Assembly: GCF_016808095.1 (NCBI RefSeq)
Contig: NC_068976.1
Location: 20,182,371 to 20,246,370, forward strand
From: Vigna angularis
Taxonomy: Eukaryota; Streptophyta; Magnoliopsida; Fabales; Fabaceae
Direction: 5' to 3'
DNA: 64,000 bases
Part shown: in pieces, positions 38,801-50,507 of the stretch
How positions within the stretch are numbered: the first letter of the stretch is position 1
Layout: each line of letters starts with the position of its first letter
Translations under genes and position numbers: made by a program
The notes under the pieces: generated by a model
The model's database searches: none
Seen by the model: only the letters and a program-made list of their open reading frames with translations
Told to the model about the DNA's origin: nothing

Positions 38801-41800
38801 TTTATACCTCTCAATAGTTCCATCAGCTTTATGCTTAATTGTAAAGACCCATTTACAGCCCACAGTTTTCTTCCCTTTTGGTAAGGACACAAGATCCCAA
38901 GTGTTGTTTTTTTCTAAAGCTGTCATCTCCTCAACCATTGCTTCGGCCCATCTAGGATCTGCCAAAGCTTCCTGTACATTACTAGGAATAGAAATTGAAG
39001 ATAATTGAGATACAAATGATGCATATGATTGAGATAACCTGTGAGATGACACATATTTACTAATGGGATATTTAACTTTGGCTTGGAGGTCTGGTTCATA
39101 TTTAACTGGAGGTTGACCACGATTAGAACGAGGTGGGAGAATATATTGAACAGTAGTAGACTCAGTGTTTGGTGTGCTGGTGGTCTCACGCAGACAAGAA
39201 TCAATTCCATCTAAATTAGTATTATCAGAGATAGGATCAGAAGGTACCTCTGAAGAGTCAAGTTGAACCTGTGGAGAAGATTGAGCCAATTGGTTATGAT
39301 CAGAAGACACTGTATTATCCAGAAAAGAAGGGTCCATATTTAGGATTGGCTCACTTCCTGCAGAATGATCCTCACACAATAATTTATCTTCACAATCAAA
39401 TATACCAACATCATGATTATGCACTTCACTTTCATTGCCTCCCTGAAGTGGAGAATCAACATAAAAAAATTCATGCTCATTAAATGTCACATCCATAGAA
39501 ATATAAAATTTCCTTCATGGTGGATGGTAAGCACGATAACCTTTTTGAGTTGATCCATACCCAACAAAAACACATTTGATCGCTCGTTCTTCAAGCTTTG
39601 TACGTTGATGTGGGTGTAAGTGAACATATATAACACATCCAAAAATATGAGGTGGTAAATAAACTATGGGAGGAATGATACAATGATCAGACAACACATC
39701 AAAAGGCCTTCGAAAGTTAAGCACACTAGAAGGAGTTCGATTAATTAAATAAACGGCAGATCTCACAGCCTCACCCCATAAATGAGATGGGACATTACCA
39801 TCTATCAAAAGTGATCTTGTCACCCCTAATATATGTCTATTTTTCCTCTCAGCCACTCCATTTTGTTGTGGTGAATAAGGACATGTAGTTTGATGCAAGA
39901 TGCCTTTAGAGTTCATGAACTCTATTAATTCAGTCTTAAAATATTCTCCTCCATTGTCTGATCGAATGACCTTAATAGATGTGTTAAATTGTGTAACAAT
40001 AAAATGATAGAAGGAACGAACCACATCACATACATCACTTTTATATTTAAGCAAATATACCCAGGTTACCCGAGTACAATCATCAACAAAACTGATAAAC
40101 CATTTTTTTCCATTATGTGTAGATTGCGGGGCAGGGCCCCAAACATCTGTGTGAATTAATGAAAAAGGAAAATTAGTTTTGTTATTGCTTAAAGGAAACA
40201 CAACACGATGATTTTTTGCCAAAACACAAGTTTCACAAAAAAAATCAGAAATATTGCATTTATGAAATAGTGATGGAAATAATTTTTTTAAATAACCAAA
40301 AGAGGGATGTCCCAACCGTCTATGCCACAACCAAATTTCTTTTTTGTTTTTATCTTGTATGTGATCGTTCGCAAGACAAGTCAATCCTTTTTTATGGTTT
40401 GATTGTGAGACATTTTCAAGATAATACAGTCCTTCACTCTCTCTACCACTAGCAATCTTCTCCTTGGAATGGATGTTCTGAAAAAGACAATGGGTTGGGT
40501 AAAATAAGGCAACACAAGAATGTGATTTGATTAACTTGCTGACGGAGATAAGATTACAGTTTAATGTAGGAACAAATAAAACATCAGGAATCGATAAGGA
40601 GGGTGAGAGGGATATAGTACCTATACCTTCAATAGGAGATGAGACCCCATTGGCATTAATAATAACAATTTTAGAACAATTAGAGGAAAAATTAGTAAAT
40701 ATATGAGGATCACAAGTCATATGATCAGTAGCACCCGAATCAATTATCCAATCACTATCCTTAGTAACAACAGAAAGATTAAGGGCAGAGTTAGATATAC
40801 CTGACTTGGTCACAAATCCGGCAGCCGTAGAAATATAACTCTTGGAAGCAGTGGAAGTTCCAGAATCATGTTTCTCCGATTGATTGTCATCGGAAGAAGC
40901 CATCAGAAATATGTAATGAAAAAAGGCACTGATTGCTATATCTTAGAGGATATCAGTGTTGGCTCTTGATATCATAATAAAAGATTTAAAGAATAATTCT
41001 GATGTATTATTTCAAAGAGTAGAGTACCATATATATATATATACATTTAAGGATCCTATAATCCTTCATCTATTAAAGGAATGACAGGTGCACAAATCTG
41101 CACAAATTATAATAATATCTAAATTATAACTAACACAATATTTGATTACCTAATATCCTTTAATAGAATATTTGGCATATCTTAACACAAAACACTCAGA
41201 CATAGGACTATACCAAAGAGGTAGAGGAAGCAATCATGGTGGTAAAAGCCAAGGACAAGAAAAGGGGAAAAAGCAGTCCAGCCAACTCAAATGTGGAGTT
41301 CTTTAAGTGTGGCAAGTATGACCATTATGCAAAGGAGCGTTACTCAAACAAGTGTTTTAGTTGCGATAAGGTCGAGCATTTTGTAAAAGATTGTCTATCT
41401 GAATATAAGAAAGAAGAGACTATCAATCTCACAGAAGAAGTTAAAGAAGAAGTGACGTTGTTGATGATGGCGCGTAGCTCGAGGGCCAAGCACAAGCGAG
41501 TGGAGCACTTGACAAGAAGGCCGAGTAGCATGAAGAATTCAGGAAGAAAGCCGAAAAGCATGAAAAACTTAGCAATGCAACTGAGTAGTGTCGACAGGAT
41601 GGAAAGACATCTTGATAGATCAATGGTGCATTTGGATAGCCCGATAAAATGCATAGAGAGTGAAAAAAGCTTGGTGAGGGGCATGGAGAGCTCAAAGAAG
41701 CATATGAAAAGCTCGAGTAGCTCGACGAAGCAAGGGAACATCTCGAAAAGCTTAGTAGGGAGCCTAGGTAGCTCAGTGGAGCATGTAAATAGCTTGAACA

Positions 41801-44800
41801 AGTCGGTTGAATAAGTGGAGAGCTCAAATAGCTTGGTGACGCGTGTGGAAAGCTTAGTGGTGCATTCGTACAACTCGGATAGCATGAAGATGTGTGAAGA
41901 CAAGTTTGTTATTTGAAGGTTAGAGATTGCAACAAAGAGTTGAAAAGGGGGTTGGAAGGTTAGAGATTACAAAAAATGATTTACAATAAAGAGTTGAAAA
42001 GGAGGTTAGAGATATGTAATTTTACAGGCAAAAGCTTAAAGAGAAGAAAATAGGCTTTGCATAAGAGATGCCTGGAACTTGAGCAAGATGTTTCAAGATT
42101 GCAAGAACAGTTTCAAACCGAAAAGGATATGAGAGTCACACTGGAAGTGCAAGATGAGAAGTGACAACTTGAAATGGATGAAGAGATAAATGCTATTACG
42201 TGGGCATGGTCCAATCTGTCGAAAGGATCTTAGCCTAGTGACCAGAACTCAATTAAGAACAAGTTGGCTGTTGAGAGTTCTGAGAACAAGTAGGCCACAG
42301 TAAAAGTGAAGAACCCGATTAATCATGATAGGAGCAAGCACGGTGTAAAAGTAGTTACTACACGTGGGAAGCTGAGACGAAGAATAGAAGAATCAAAATG
42401 AAGAATAAAAGAAACATTTAAGTTTACAAAGGAGTTTTGTTAGAATAAATTGAAATGAACTAAAGTTAAATAGGCAATAGTTAATGAATCAGTAGTTGGA
42501 GTCTTATGGATAATTAATATATTAGTTGTTGGAGATTTATGGGTGATTAATGGATTAGTCGTTTATAGTTGTTTTTATCTATTTTGGGTACAAAGGTCAG
42601 AAAATATGAGTCTATAAATTATATTGTTCATTGTATGAAAACAACGACAAAAAGTGAATAAAGTTGTTTGACAAGAGAAGTTTGTTGTCTACAGTTTTGA
42701 TGTCACTTCATTTTCTTTCGTTATTCTTCAGCATACTGTCATACATTTAACAAAATGGCAAAATGCATGAAAATTAAAGAATATAATGGTAAAACATTTA
42801 GTTGACAAAATGGTAAAACATAGAAAAACTTACAAAACGGATTAGTTGAAAAAATTGTGGTTTAAATGGAGTTGAGTCATTTTTAATTCAGCTTATTTGG
42901 CTGCGATCTAAAGAAGTTTATGGAGTGATATCACTTTTTCAAACACATTTAATTATAATTTATATCTATTTATTTATATATTAAATTATCATATTTAAAT
43001 TTTAAAATTAAACTTATGTGTTTTTTATTTAAATTTATTTTATATTTTTTAATTTTTTTTAAGGTAAGTCAAAATGATCCACTGACTCCGCACAGAACAA
43101 GATTAGGTTAAAATTATAGCTCTTTTATAAAATAGATCAGATCCATACAATTTTGTAGGTGTCCTTGACAAATGTTACAGATAGAAAAGCCTGGGTGGTA
43201 AATGGTAAAAAACAATTATAGTTAAATGTTAAAAATGGACAATTAGTTCTGTTGTTTTTTTAGTATCTGGCAATGATCGTTCCACATGATTGTATATTCA
43301 TGAGCTAATCATGTTCCAGTGATCATGATTCATGATAGTAGTTTTATGATGAAAATAAAAAGTAATAACAGTTTTTACACAGTCAAGCATTAGTTTTTTT
43401 AGGACATTGTTATTGAAAGACAATTTCCCAGGAAATTTTATTAAGATGAAGTGTTAACTCAGAACCTAGATTCAAACTGTAATCCAGAAATATAATCACA
43501 ATTGACGAAATGACTATATGCAGTTTCTCATAGAGATTGTAACTGTCATTTGTTCTGCAAAATTTGTAGGTTTTCGTGTGCACTCATCTCATGGATTTAT
43601 TGCATGGACATTCCTTGACCAAGGTTACGATCTTATACTTGTGCAAGAAGTTTGAAGTGTTTGAACTCCTCGGTTGAGTGATCATAAACATTTCATTTGG
43701 ACTATTTCAGTCTGAGCAGATTAAGTTTTACACAATGAGCATACTGAGGCCTGACGACAATTCCACATATATTGACGACATTGTATTTTTATACAGGTAT
43801 ATTTTGTTGATTCTGCCATGCAGTATGCTAAGAACTATATTCACCATCGAAGGTTATTTGATGTCAAAAGAAGGATTTGATAGAAATTGTGGAGGTTGTT
43901 GTACTTCACTTGATCAGACAATATAACAAACATGTGTGTGTATTTAAAAAAAAAGTTACTTTAATAGATGCAATTTTTTTAGTCTAAGACTAGAGATGGA
44001 AAACTGATTGCCAAAAATTATATGTTTAAGCATGCATCTATTTCGATGAGGTCATCCTGAACATTAAAATCTGCACATGAATGAGTGTTTGGTTTATGTA
44101 ATGCTCCAGGCAGAGGAGCTTTCATTGTACTTTGCCCTTGTACTTTGTCTAGACTATTGAGATAGTATAGAGTTGTAGTGTGTCTGCTGTCTGAGGAGAT
44201 TTCATCTTTGTTATTATCATTATTCTCGCAGGCTTATCCCTGGACAAGCGCATCATAGCTACGGTATGCTTTTGCTTTATTCAGTATTTCATGTCTAGAA
44301 TATTAGAGATATACTTTCTAACACAACAAAGAAAAATGTCAAACACATTCTTTAATACATCATTTGGTGAATACCAGCACAGGAAAGGGTCTTTATTAAA
44401 AGTGTGTTACTAACATATTTTGCAATATCAATTGAAATACCAATGAAAATGATGTGTGCGGTTTCTGGAATCCTGCAGGGCTGCATTGTGCGCTACTTGC
44501 TGGTAATTAACAAAACTGCTGCTTAAACATGATATTTCCTGATAAAGAAAATACGCAAAGCATATTTAATTTTCTGTTCTTGTTTCTTTCATGGAAACAT
44601 GCTGCTCCGTTCACGCAGGTGTACCAGAGGAAATTGTAAAAAGAGCTGCTGCTGTGTTGGATGCCGTTTCAAATAATAATCATGTGGAGCGGTTATGCAA
44701 TGAGAACATCTCTGCCCAAGATCGTCAATGCAAGGTGAAATTTCAATTTGAAGAGTCAAATTAGAGCTTTGGATATTGTTTACTCTCTCAGGTACGTTTA

Positions 44801-44920
44801 TTTATATTTCTGAATGGAATGCAGGATGCCATGGAGAAATTGTTGGAATTCGATATTGAAAAAGGCGACTTAAAACTTTTCTTTGAGGATATATTTTCTC
44901 CAGTTCTTAATGCATCGTGA
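23876..44920 (+). CDS. MSH5: MutS homolog 5, meiotic crossover protein
   Basis: Thirty-four exons splice in one frame to 812 aa: 23876-23911, 24984-25015, 25312-25406, 25972-26052, 26124-26196, 26733-26796, 27017-27171, 27290-27391, 27464-27491, 27564-27595, 27693-27750, 27937-28023, 28431-28487, 29824-29925, 30010-30054, 30268-30345, 30444-30494, 30593-30674, 32903-32976, 33055-33154, 33440-33536, 33610-33699, 33777-33841, 33952-34010, 34826-34902, 35002-35088, 35536-35597, 35702-35763, 43570-43623, 43711-43796, 44232-44263, 44479-44502, 44619-44734, 44825-44920. The ATPase is complete: Walker A GPNFSGKS (569-576), signature [18 protein letters not shown] (613-630), Walker [10 protein letters not shown] (645-653), H-loop VCTHL (680-684). 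Like other MSH5 proteins it shows no N-terminal mismatch-reading domain. MSH4-MSH5 clamps stabilise recombination intermediates for class I crossovers. Intron 28 is 7.8 kb because of nested retrotransposons. Exon 12 uses an acceptor at tag|ATATC that restores ISFFLCSEE. Confidence 0.95.
28947..29451. mobile_element. Candidate MITE in MSH5 intron 13
   Basis: The left end reads CATGTTTGAATAGTAG and the right end, on the opposite strand, CTATGTTTGGATTAGTAG: an imperfect inverted repeat of about 16 bp bounding some 500 bp without coding capacity. The termini resemble those of hAT-type MITEs. I could not find a clear 8-bp target duplication, so the call is tentative. Confidence 0.35.
31480..32690 (-). 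mobile_element. Truncated copia relic in MSH5 intron 18, antisense to the gene
   Basis: A minus-strand frame at 32265-32606 contains [38 protein letters not shown], which matches the copia segment just before the reverse transcriptase (WxxAMxxEhxAlxxNxTWxLVPLPxGKxxIGCKWVFK). Similar A/T-rich sequences near 31530-31590 and 32640-32685 may be remains of the two LTRs, and the left copy ends in a polypurine-like step (ctctcaggttggag). Most of the polymerase is gone and no boundary is exact. The adjoining 30725-31100 stretch begins TGTTGGGATAAAC and may be a separate LTR fragment. Confidence 0.6.
36278..36525 (+). repeat. 5' LTR of the outer element
   Basis: 248 bp, from TGTGAAGATAAAC to TTGTTGTCTACA. 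It aligns with the 3' LTR over its whole length but with many substitutions and small indels, which indicates an old insertion. Confidence 0.85.
36625..37190 (+). pseudogene. Degenerate copia-type gag, N-terminal part (outer element)
   Basis: It opens with an ATG at 36625 and a typical start ([22 protein letters not shown]), then meets an in-frame stop. A second frame (36743-36973) carries the gag core with [28 protein letters not shown], a hallmark of the UBN2 gag family. Further frameshifts follow, and the last recognisable part ([22 protein letters not shown]) lies near 37130-37185. Multiple stops and shifts make it non-functional. Confidence 0.75.
37240..37446 (-). repeat. 3' LTR of the nested copia element
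   Basis: 207 bp, about 99% identical to the partner LTR outside one TA-microsatellite length difference. The polypurine tract lies immediately beside it at 37447 onwards. Confidence 0.92.
37454..40903 (-). pseudogene. copia pol polyprotein with one in-frame stop
   Basis: Two frames in the same register, 40903-39515 (462 aa) and 39496-37454 (680 aa), are separated by a single TGA at 39517-39515. The first holds the protease site DSGATDHM, the integrase zinc region HRRLGHPS...CETCVLAK and the catalytic core ([29 protein letters not shown]). The second holds the reverse transcriptase ([35 protein letters not shown]) and RNase H ([18 protein letters not shown]). There is no other break. The TGA stands where related elements have a sense codon. 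It is annotated as a pseudogene because the stop would cut off reverse transcriptase. Confidence 0.9.
40975..41187 (-). repeat. 5' LTR of the nested copia element
   Basis: 213 bp. It carries a longer TA run (41033-41044 region) than its partner. The primer-binding site follows directly at 40974-40961. Confidence 0.92.
41193..41814 (+). pseudogene. Degenerate gag, C-terminal part with zinc knuckles (outer element)
   Basis: This continues the outer gag beyond the nested insertion. An open frame from 41236 to 41814 (192 aa) includes a damaged knuckle ([11 protein letters not shown], last Cys lost) and an intact one, [14 protein letters not shown] (C-x2-C-x4-H-x4-C), which binds RNA in gag proteins. 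After that the protein becomes a Ser/Lys/Met-rich stretch built from short imperfect repeats (related to AGCTCGA at the DNA level), with no protease or polymerase. Confidence 0.75.
42438..42693 (+). repeat. 3' LTR of the outer element
   Basis: 256 bp, from TGTTAGAATAAATTG to TTGTTGTCTACA, preceded by a purine tract and followed by the GTTTT target duplication. Confidence 0.85.
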
Positions 44921-46204
44921 CTGAAAGTCTTATCTGCTGGTCGTTTTCGTAGGAATTATTGAGATGCCAGGTGTGATGGTATGACATTTATATCAAGATG
45001 AGTTGCATACATTTTTATCGAGCATCCATTTTGGAGAATTATATCTTCCTATAGCAGACTCTTTTTCATTGGTTATCAACGACAAGCTAAAAAGTCAGTA
45101 GCAAGTGGAAAGTTTAGAGAGTGAATAGCTTTAATCAATAAATAGGATTTTCATCATCAGAAGTCTGAGATTAAGACTTACGCTAATTTTATTAGATTAC
45201 AATATAATAAGTAGGGTTAAATTATTCTGCCCTTCAAAAAATTAATTCTCAAAAATTACAAAACCATATATTGCGATCTTTTATAGAAGATTAAAAGTGA
45301 ATTATTTTTATTAAATATATTTTTTAAATTATAAAAACTAAATTAAAATATTATCGTGTTCATTAGGATGAAAGATACTCTTAAACCCTAATAATTAGGT
45401 GTTTGAAGTCTATTACAATTTAAAAACTTAGAACCCACTTTGGTAAATAGCATAATTAAGAATTTATTGAATAGATATTTATCTTGTAAGTAATTGCGTA
45501 ATTTTTTTTTATAATAGAGATAAAAGTAAGTTAGATTATTTTTACAAATTATTGTAGAAAATAATTTATAAGTATATATGATAAGTTATTTTTTATTCCT
45601 TTAAATACTTTGAAGTAACGTCATAAGATAAATCTAACAAAGTATTTCACCCACGAATTCATTACTAGAGAATATCAAACATCTCTAAATTGATTGCAAT
45701 ATTAACCTATTATTCCCAAAGCTAAAATCCTAAGTTGGTTGTGGTCAATACCAATATTTAGAAAATTCTAATAAGTTCGGACTGTTAATATGTTTACAAA
45801 TGTTTCTCCTTCCTTTCCTCTTACGGTTGATTTTGTCCACAGCTAGGTTAACATCAACGCTTGAACTTGAAGCAGTTGGATCTTGCCCACCCTGTCAACG
45901 TAAGCTACAACTACTTGCTTGATAGGAAAACATTATATGGTTTGTCATACTTCATTAACGTCTATTAAAAGTAGTATAAAACCATCATTCTCATAAGAAT
46001 GCATTTTGTCAGATGCACCTTCATCCCATGTACCAATTTAGATATGCCATCCACTCCAAGTAACATGATGCATATTCTGCTAACCAGAAATAATTTTCCA
46101 TGAAGCCTTCGGGATCTTTTTTCCCTCCCCAACATCACATTCGACGTTTAATATCGAATTATAAAGAAAAGAAATGTCATTGAAGAGTTAATGAATGCTA
46201 AAGT
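44921..46204. other. Convergent intergenic region between MSH5 and the GDSL gene
   Basis: The ends of both genes face each other here, so it contains two 3'UTRs. The middle (45,200-45,660) is A/T-rich. No third gene was recognised. Confidence 0.6.
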
Positions 46205-49200
46205 TCAGGCTGCTACTAGTTGTCTCATATTAATGGGAGATGCGTAACCTGAAGGACCGTCGAAAAGTCTATTAACAAATATACGAGAAGCTGCCTCCGT
46301 AGGATGGAATTGGTCAAAGAAGATGTGATCTTGTCTATTAGGACAAAGGTTTGACAATGGCAGGCAGGGAGCCCTGGCATTCAGCTCACCCAGTCCACAA
46401 CAAGCACCTTTTACCTCACTAAATCCTGAAAAGGGATTTCAATTATTTTTAATTACAATCCAATCTGATAAAATAAATAATTAAAAGAGATAAAAAAAAG
46501 TGAAACAGTTTCTAAGATGTTTGAATTAAAAGAAAATAATACTTTTATACGTTCTTATATAAAATAATACAGTATAATTAACATTATTGATTAGTAAATT
46601 ATAACATGCATATTTTTAAGTAAATGAATAATTTACGATTCATAATCAACTGTTGATCTTATTTCATGTTTTAAGTCACTTTAAATAAACAATAACAGAA
46701 AAATTGTTTATTTAATAAAGTGTGGTAGTAAATGAGAATACCATAAGAAGCTGGAGTCTGAATGAGGTCGTTGATGGCAGCGTAAGTGTCAAAGTAGGAG
46801 TAGATTATCCCTCTATTCTCTGATTGCCATTCCATCAACATGGATTGAAGGCCTTCATTATATTTTACGGACCAGTAATTCACTTCTACAACGCATTCCG
46901 TTTTGTTCTTCAGCCTGAATTCAGGGCAGCATCCCAGTGTCCCAACTCCCGCGATCTCAAATTTACGTGCACCATCATCGTATAATCTCTACAAAATATT
47001 TTTAAATAAAAACACCGTTGGATTTACAAGAAAAAGAAGTTTATTAGAGATATATAATAAATTCACATCACTCTCGTCAAAATTTTGAATTTATGAATTT
47101 TTATTTTTATATAATATTCTATTTTCTTATTTTTATTTAATTTAAGATTTAGATTCACATGATTACTAAGAAATATAACATTAATTAATGAAACATATCT
47201 AATTCATCCATAAAAGATATACATCTTAATCTAAAACTTTAAAATAATAATAAATTTATAAATTTTCTTTCTATGGATAAACTTTTTTGTTACACTCCCA
47301 CTTATATTCACAATAATATGGATGTGTGGTACCTGTAGTTGTAATTTTAGTGAGAGAAGCATGAAATCAACATACTGGTGTGGGGTGCTTTTCTTACGTA
47401 GATCTGATGATTCAAAGTATCCAAACATGTCGTTGCTGCCAATCACCACAACAAAAATTGATTTTGAGAGATGTTTCTGAATAGCCGCTGCTCCTATTTC
47501 TCGTGTCATTTCCTCGCGCACAATAGAGTAGTAGTCCACTTGTTTTGTCAGCGGTATTGATTGTCTCTGAATTCATAATAAACTATAATATTATACCTCA
47601 ACAAGGAATTTCCTCTTTTATTTTTCTCAAATTATTTTTCTGTAAATATGATAAATGCATCACCTAATTGGATGGATTGGAGTTGAAAGAAGACAGAAAA
47701 GGACAGTGTGATAAATGAATAATAAGCAACAACCAATTTAATATGAGTTGGTCATATCTAGATTGAGAGTTCTATCATATTCAAAATAATATATATTAAA
47801 TTTTGACTTCCCGAATAAAGTTCAAGATAATAAAAACAGAGTATCGGCAGATAAAATTATTATCCAAAAAAATAAAAATAAAATTTAATTTATATTTTAT
47901 TAAGTTAAATTTGATTAAGATTTAATTAAAATTTAACTTATATTATATTTTATATTTTTATTTAAATTTTATTTTAAAAATTTATAAAATATTTTTTTAA
48001 AAAATATTTGCACATATCCATATATATATATATATATATATATATATTGAGTTTTTTAAATAGATATCCAACAATGGATTAAATCTTTTTGTTAGCAGAT
48101 AAATATAATCCGTGTCGACCTTATCCCATTTCTCTTTCACACCCACTAAACTTGATTTTCAAACCTTTTTAATTTTTATGAATTAATTAAGCTAGTATTG
48201 GACAATAGTGTTAAGAAGGTTCTCAAAATTTAAAATCCAACATTCTTTATTGACGGGTTTGCACACTGATTAGGTTAACTCAACCCACAATCTGTCAACA
48301 TTATGCAAAACTAAGATAAAAGTAATAAACATGTATATGATTATGTTATATTCTCCTTAATTCTAAAGAAAAGGAACTGTGTCACTATCTAGATTTAAAT
48401 GGTCCACATCTTTCAAAAAGATGGACCCAAAACACCAACTCCTTTCAACGGAGGCCCACTTCAGGTCCATCTTGGGTCAGATTCCCAGAACCTATTTGGG
48501 TCGTATACCTTGCACATACACGATAAATGAATAAAAGTAAAAAAAAAAAAAAAAAAAGACAAAAACTTTAAAATAAATATAAAAAAAAAAAAACTACTTT
48601 TGGTGACTTACATATCGTAAGTCAGAACCATCAAATATTCCAGCACCTGCGGAAGCAAAGCTAACACCATCCATGAAAGATGCATTGTTTTTGTTGGCAG
48701 TTGATGTTAGAGAAAGGTAAGGTGGCGAAGTTGCCAAACCCAATTTCTCAGCTGCAATTTCAACCCACACAACACAATCATTACATTAACTAAAAGATTT
48801 ATCTATATATCCTATATTCTTGTTTTTTTTTTGCCATAACCTTATACTTAACTTTTTATTAATTTGCATAATAAGAAACTTTAAATGTTTTATGAAAGTT
48901 TGTGCACCAAACTATCTATCTATGTTGTCTTTTTATGCTATGTCGGTGTTCTTTTTCCATGTTTTCTGGGTCTCAGTTTATCAACCTTGTTAAGAATATC
49001 TTACGGGTGAAGAAAATGGCAGAAAACAAATCTACTTTCCAAAAATATTTCTCAACAATATATATTAAATAATCAATTCAAACAAATTATAAAACAAATA
49101 TAACTAAACGAGTTCAAGATATATACACAACCTGAGAAGACAGAATTCAGTAACTGAAAAATTCTCGCACTAAAAAATTGTCTCTATAGTTGAAGTGATA

Positions 49201-49579
49201 TCTATAAGACCAATATAGATAGATATGATTGTTGAAATTCCATAACTTTACAGTGATTTTGAGAAAATAATAAGTGAGGAACATTTGAAATGGTATAATA
49301 GTTAAGGTTTGTTTGGAATGAATTACCAAGAAAATCTGCAGCATTCTTGCCGTTGCTAAATCTGCCAGTGGGTTTGTGGGTGGGAAAATCAATGCCATAG
49401 TGACGATGATTTGCCTTTGCAATGGAAAGAGTCAAGTAATTGTTGTTGCCGACGTCCACGAGTGAGTCTCCAAACACGTACAGAGCTGGAACCATTTTAG
49501 CCTCTGAAGATCCAAACTTTAAGATGAAAAAGCCATAGATCATAAAGAAGATAAAACCCACATAACCTTTTTTACCCAT
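46205..49579 (-). CDS. GDSL-type esterase/lipase, secreted
   Basis: Five exons (49579-49327, 48751-48612, 47566-47333, 46988-46742, 46425-46205) give 364 aa, the usual size. A signal peptide spans about residues 1-27 (hydrophobic core [14 protein letters not shown]). All four SGNH blocks are present: [12 protein letters not shown] with the nucleophile Ser39; Gly120 in [15 protein letters not shown] with Asn176; DQFHPTE with Asp329 and His332. Two closely spaced cysteines (CCGLGE) are typical of the family. The enzyme should hydrolyse acyl esters (lipids, cutin-like or acetylated wall polymers) in the wall or apoplast; the substrate cannot be told from sequence. Exon 3 begins [13 protein letters not shown] and exon 4 [22 protein letters not shown], both standard plant GDSL junctions. 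Confidence 0.95.
48020..48048. repeat. (TA)n microsatellite in a GDSL intron
   Basis: An uninterrupted TA run of about 29 bp inside intron 2 of the GDSL gene. Confidence 0.9.
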
Positions 49580-49659
49580 CTTGGTTTGGTTTGTGTCTGC
49601 TTCAAATTGTTGCTGGTTTAGAGCTTTGGGGTTCTGTGGAGGTAGACAACTGTTTGATT

Positions 49660-49669
49660 AATATATAAA
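49660..49669 (-). promoter_or_regulatory. Possible TATA box of the GDSL gene
   Basis: TTTATATATT on the minus strand lies about 80 bp before the start codon, a usual spacing once a short 5'UTR is allowed for. The surrounding DNA is A/T-rich, so chance is possible. Confidence 0.4.
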
Positions 49670-49699
49670 GATGCCCTAAAGCTGGCTGAAAGCTTCTGG

Positions 49700-50467
49700 T
49701 TTACGTGTGAAAACAGAAATCTGATTGAATGGTAGTGAGAGATAGTGGACCAACAGTATTCTCCAGATACTCCATCCACTGAAATTCATGTTTATTTTAT
49801 TGTCAAATGATGTGTCATGTCTTAATGGAACAAACATTGTCAACGTCAAAAGCAAAAATTCTCTCTCTTCTTCCTTGGTTTTAACTGTTTACACTGCTGC
49901 ATACGTTGTAATTCATATTTCAACTTCATACATTACCTTCAAAGTATCTTTCTAACATGAAAAAAAAATTAATATCAAAACGGAGTCAAGAAATATTCTT
50001 CTCTACTTAATTGTTGATCTTCTTAGGTTGTCTTCAATTCTAGATATCATTATTCAGTATTTTCGATTTAGTCTTCAAGTCGAACTAGTCTAATTACATC
50101 CAACAGCTTATAAATATGGTTTATTTTATTAGTCACGTTGGATTTATGAAAATGGTTTCGTATTGGTACAGTCTCCATATCCCTCTCATTTTGGTGTATG
50201 TTCGATTCGTCCATGTATTCCTTCCATTCGAAGTCTGTCAAGAGCCGCTCCTTGTCTGTGTTCCTGCATTTCATGCCCTCGTCACAGAGTGCCCGGGTGT
50301 CACATGAATCAATCAGTTGATCTTAGTCTTGGAAACCAACCACCAGTTACACAAACGAAGGAGTTTGAAATGTTCTTCCTGCATGAGAATTGACCGTTCA
50401 AATGTGTAAAGACGTTGATCGAACGGTTATATGATATAATATCGTTAAATTAAGATTACCGTTAGAG

Positions 50468-50507
<40 letters not shown>

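Larger units (their letters stand above)
37240..41187 (-). mobile_element. Young nested Ty1/copia retrotransposon lacking gag
   Basis: The LTRs at 37240-37446 and 40975-41187 differ by only two substitutions and a 6-bp TA expansion. CAAAA duplications flank the element (37235-37239 and 41188-41192). On the minus strand the LTR starts TGTTAAG and ends TTTTATTA. The primer-binding site TGATATCAAGAGCC is at 40974-40961, and a polypurine tract (TTGAGTGGGGG) abuts the other LTR. The order protease, integrase, reverse transcriptase, RNase H identifies copia. Only 71 bp separate the 5' LTR from the pol start, so gag is missing. It lies antisense to MSH5. Confidence 0.93.
36278..42693 (+). mobile_element. 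Old gag-only LTR retrotransposon (TR-GAG-like) interrupted by a nested copia element
   Basis: Two related LTRs (36278-36525 and 42438-42693) start TGT and end CTACA, and a 5-bp GTTTT duplication flanks them (36273-36277 and 42694-42698). A primer-binding site TGGTATCAAGAG follows the 5' LTR, fitting initiator methionine tRNA, and a purine tract (caaaggag) precedes the 3' LTR. The interior has copia-type gag only, split by the insertion at 37239/41188. Without the insert the element is about 2.46 kb. No protease, integrase or reverse transcriptase was seen, so it depended on another element's enzymes. It lies in MSH5 intron 28, in the sense direction. Confidence 0.85.

Noticed and set aside
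41340..41903. Long minus-strand open frames (187 and 128 aa)
   Set aside because: They are antisense shadows of the repeat-rich gag frame of the outer element, and their composition mirrors its codons.
45420..45660. Possible MITE between MSH5 and the GDSL gene
   Set aside because: Partial inverted similarity was noticed, but the ends do not pair convincingly and no target duplication was found.
48541..48558. Poly-A run as a retroposition tail
   Set aside because: It lies within an intron of the GDSL gene in A-rich DNA, with no gene copy or target duplication beside it.
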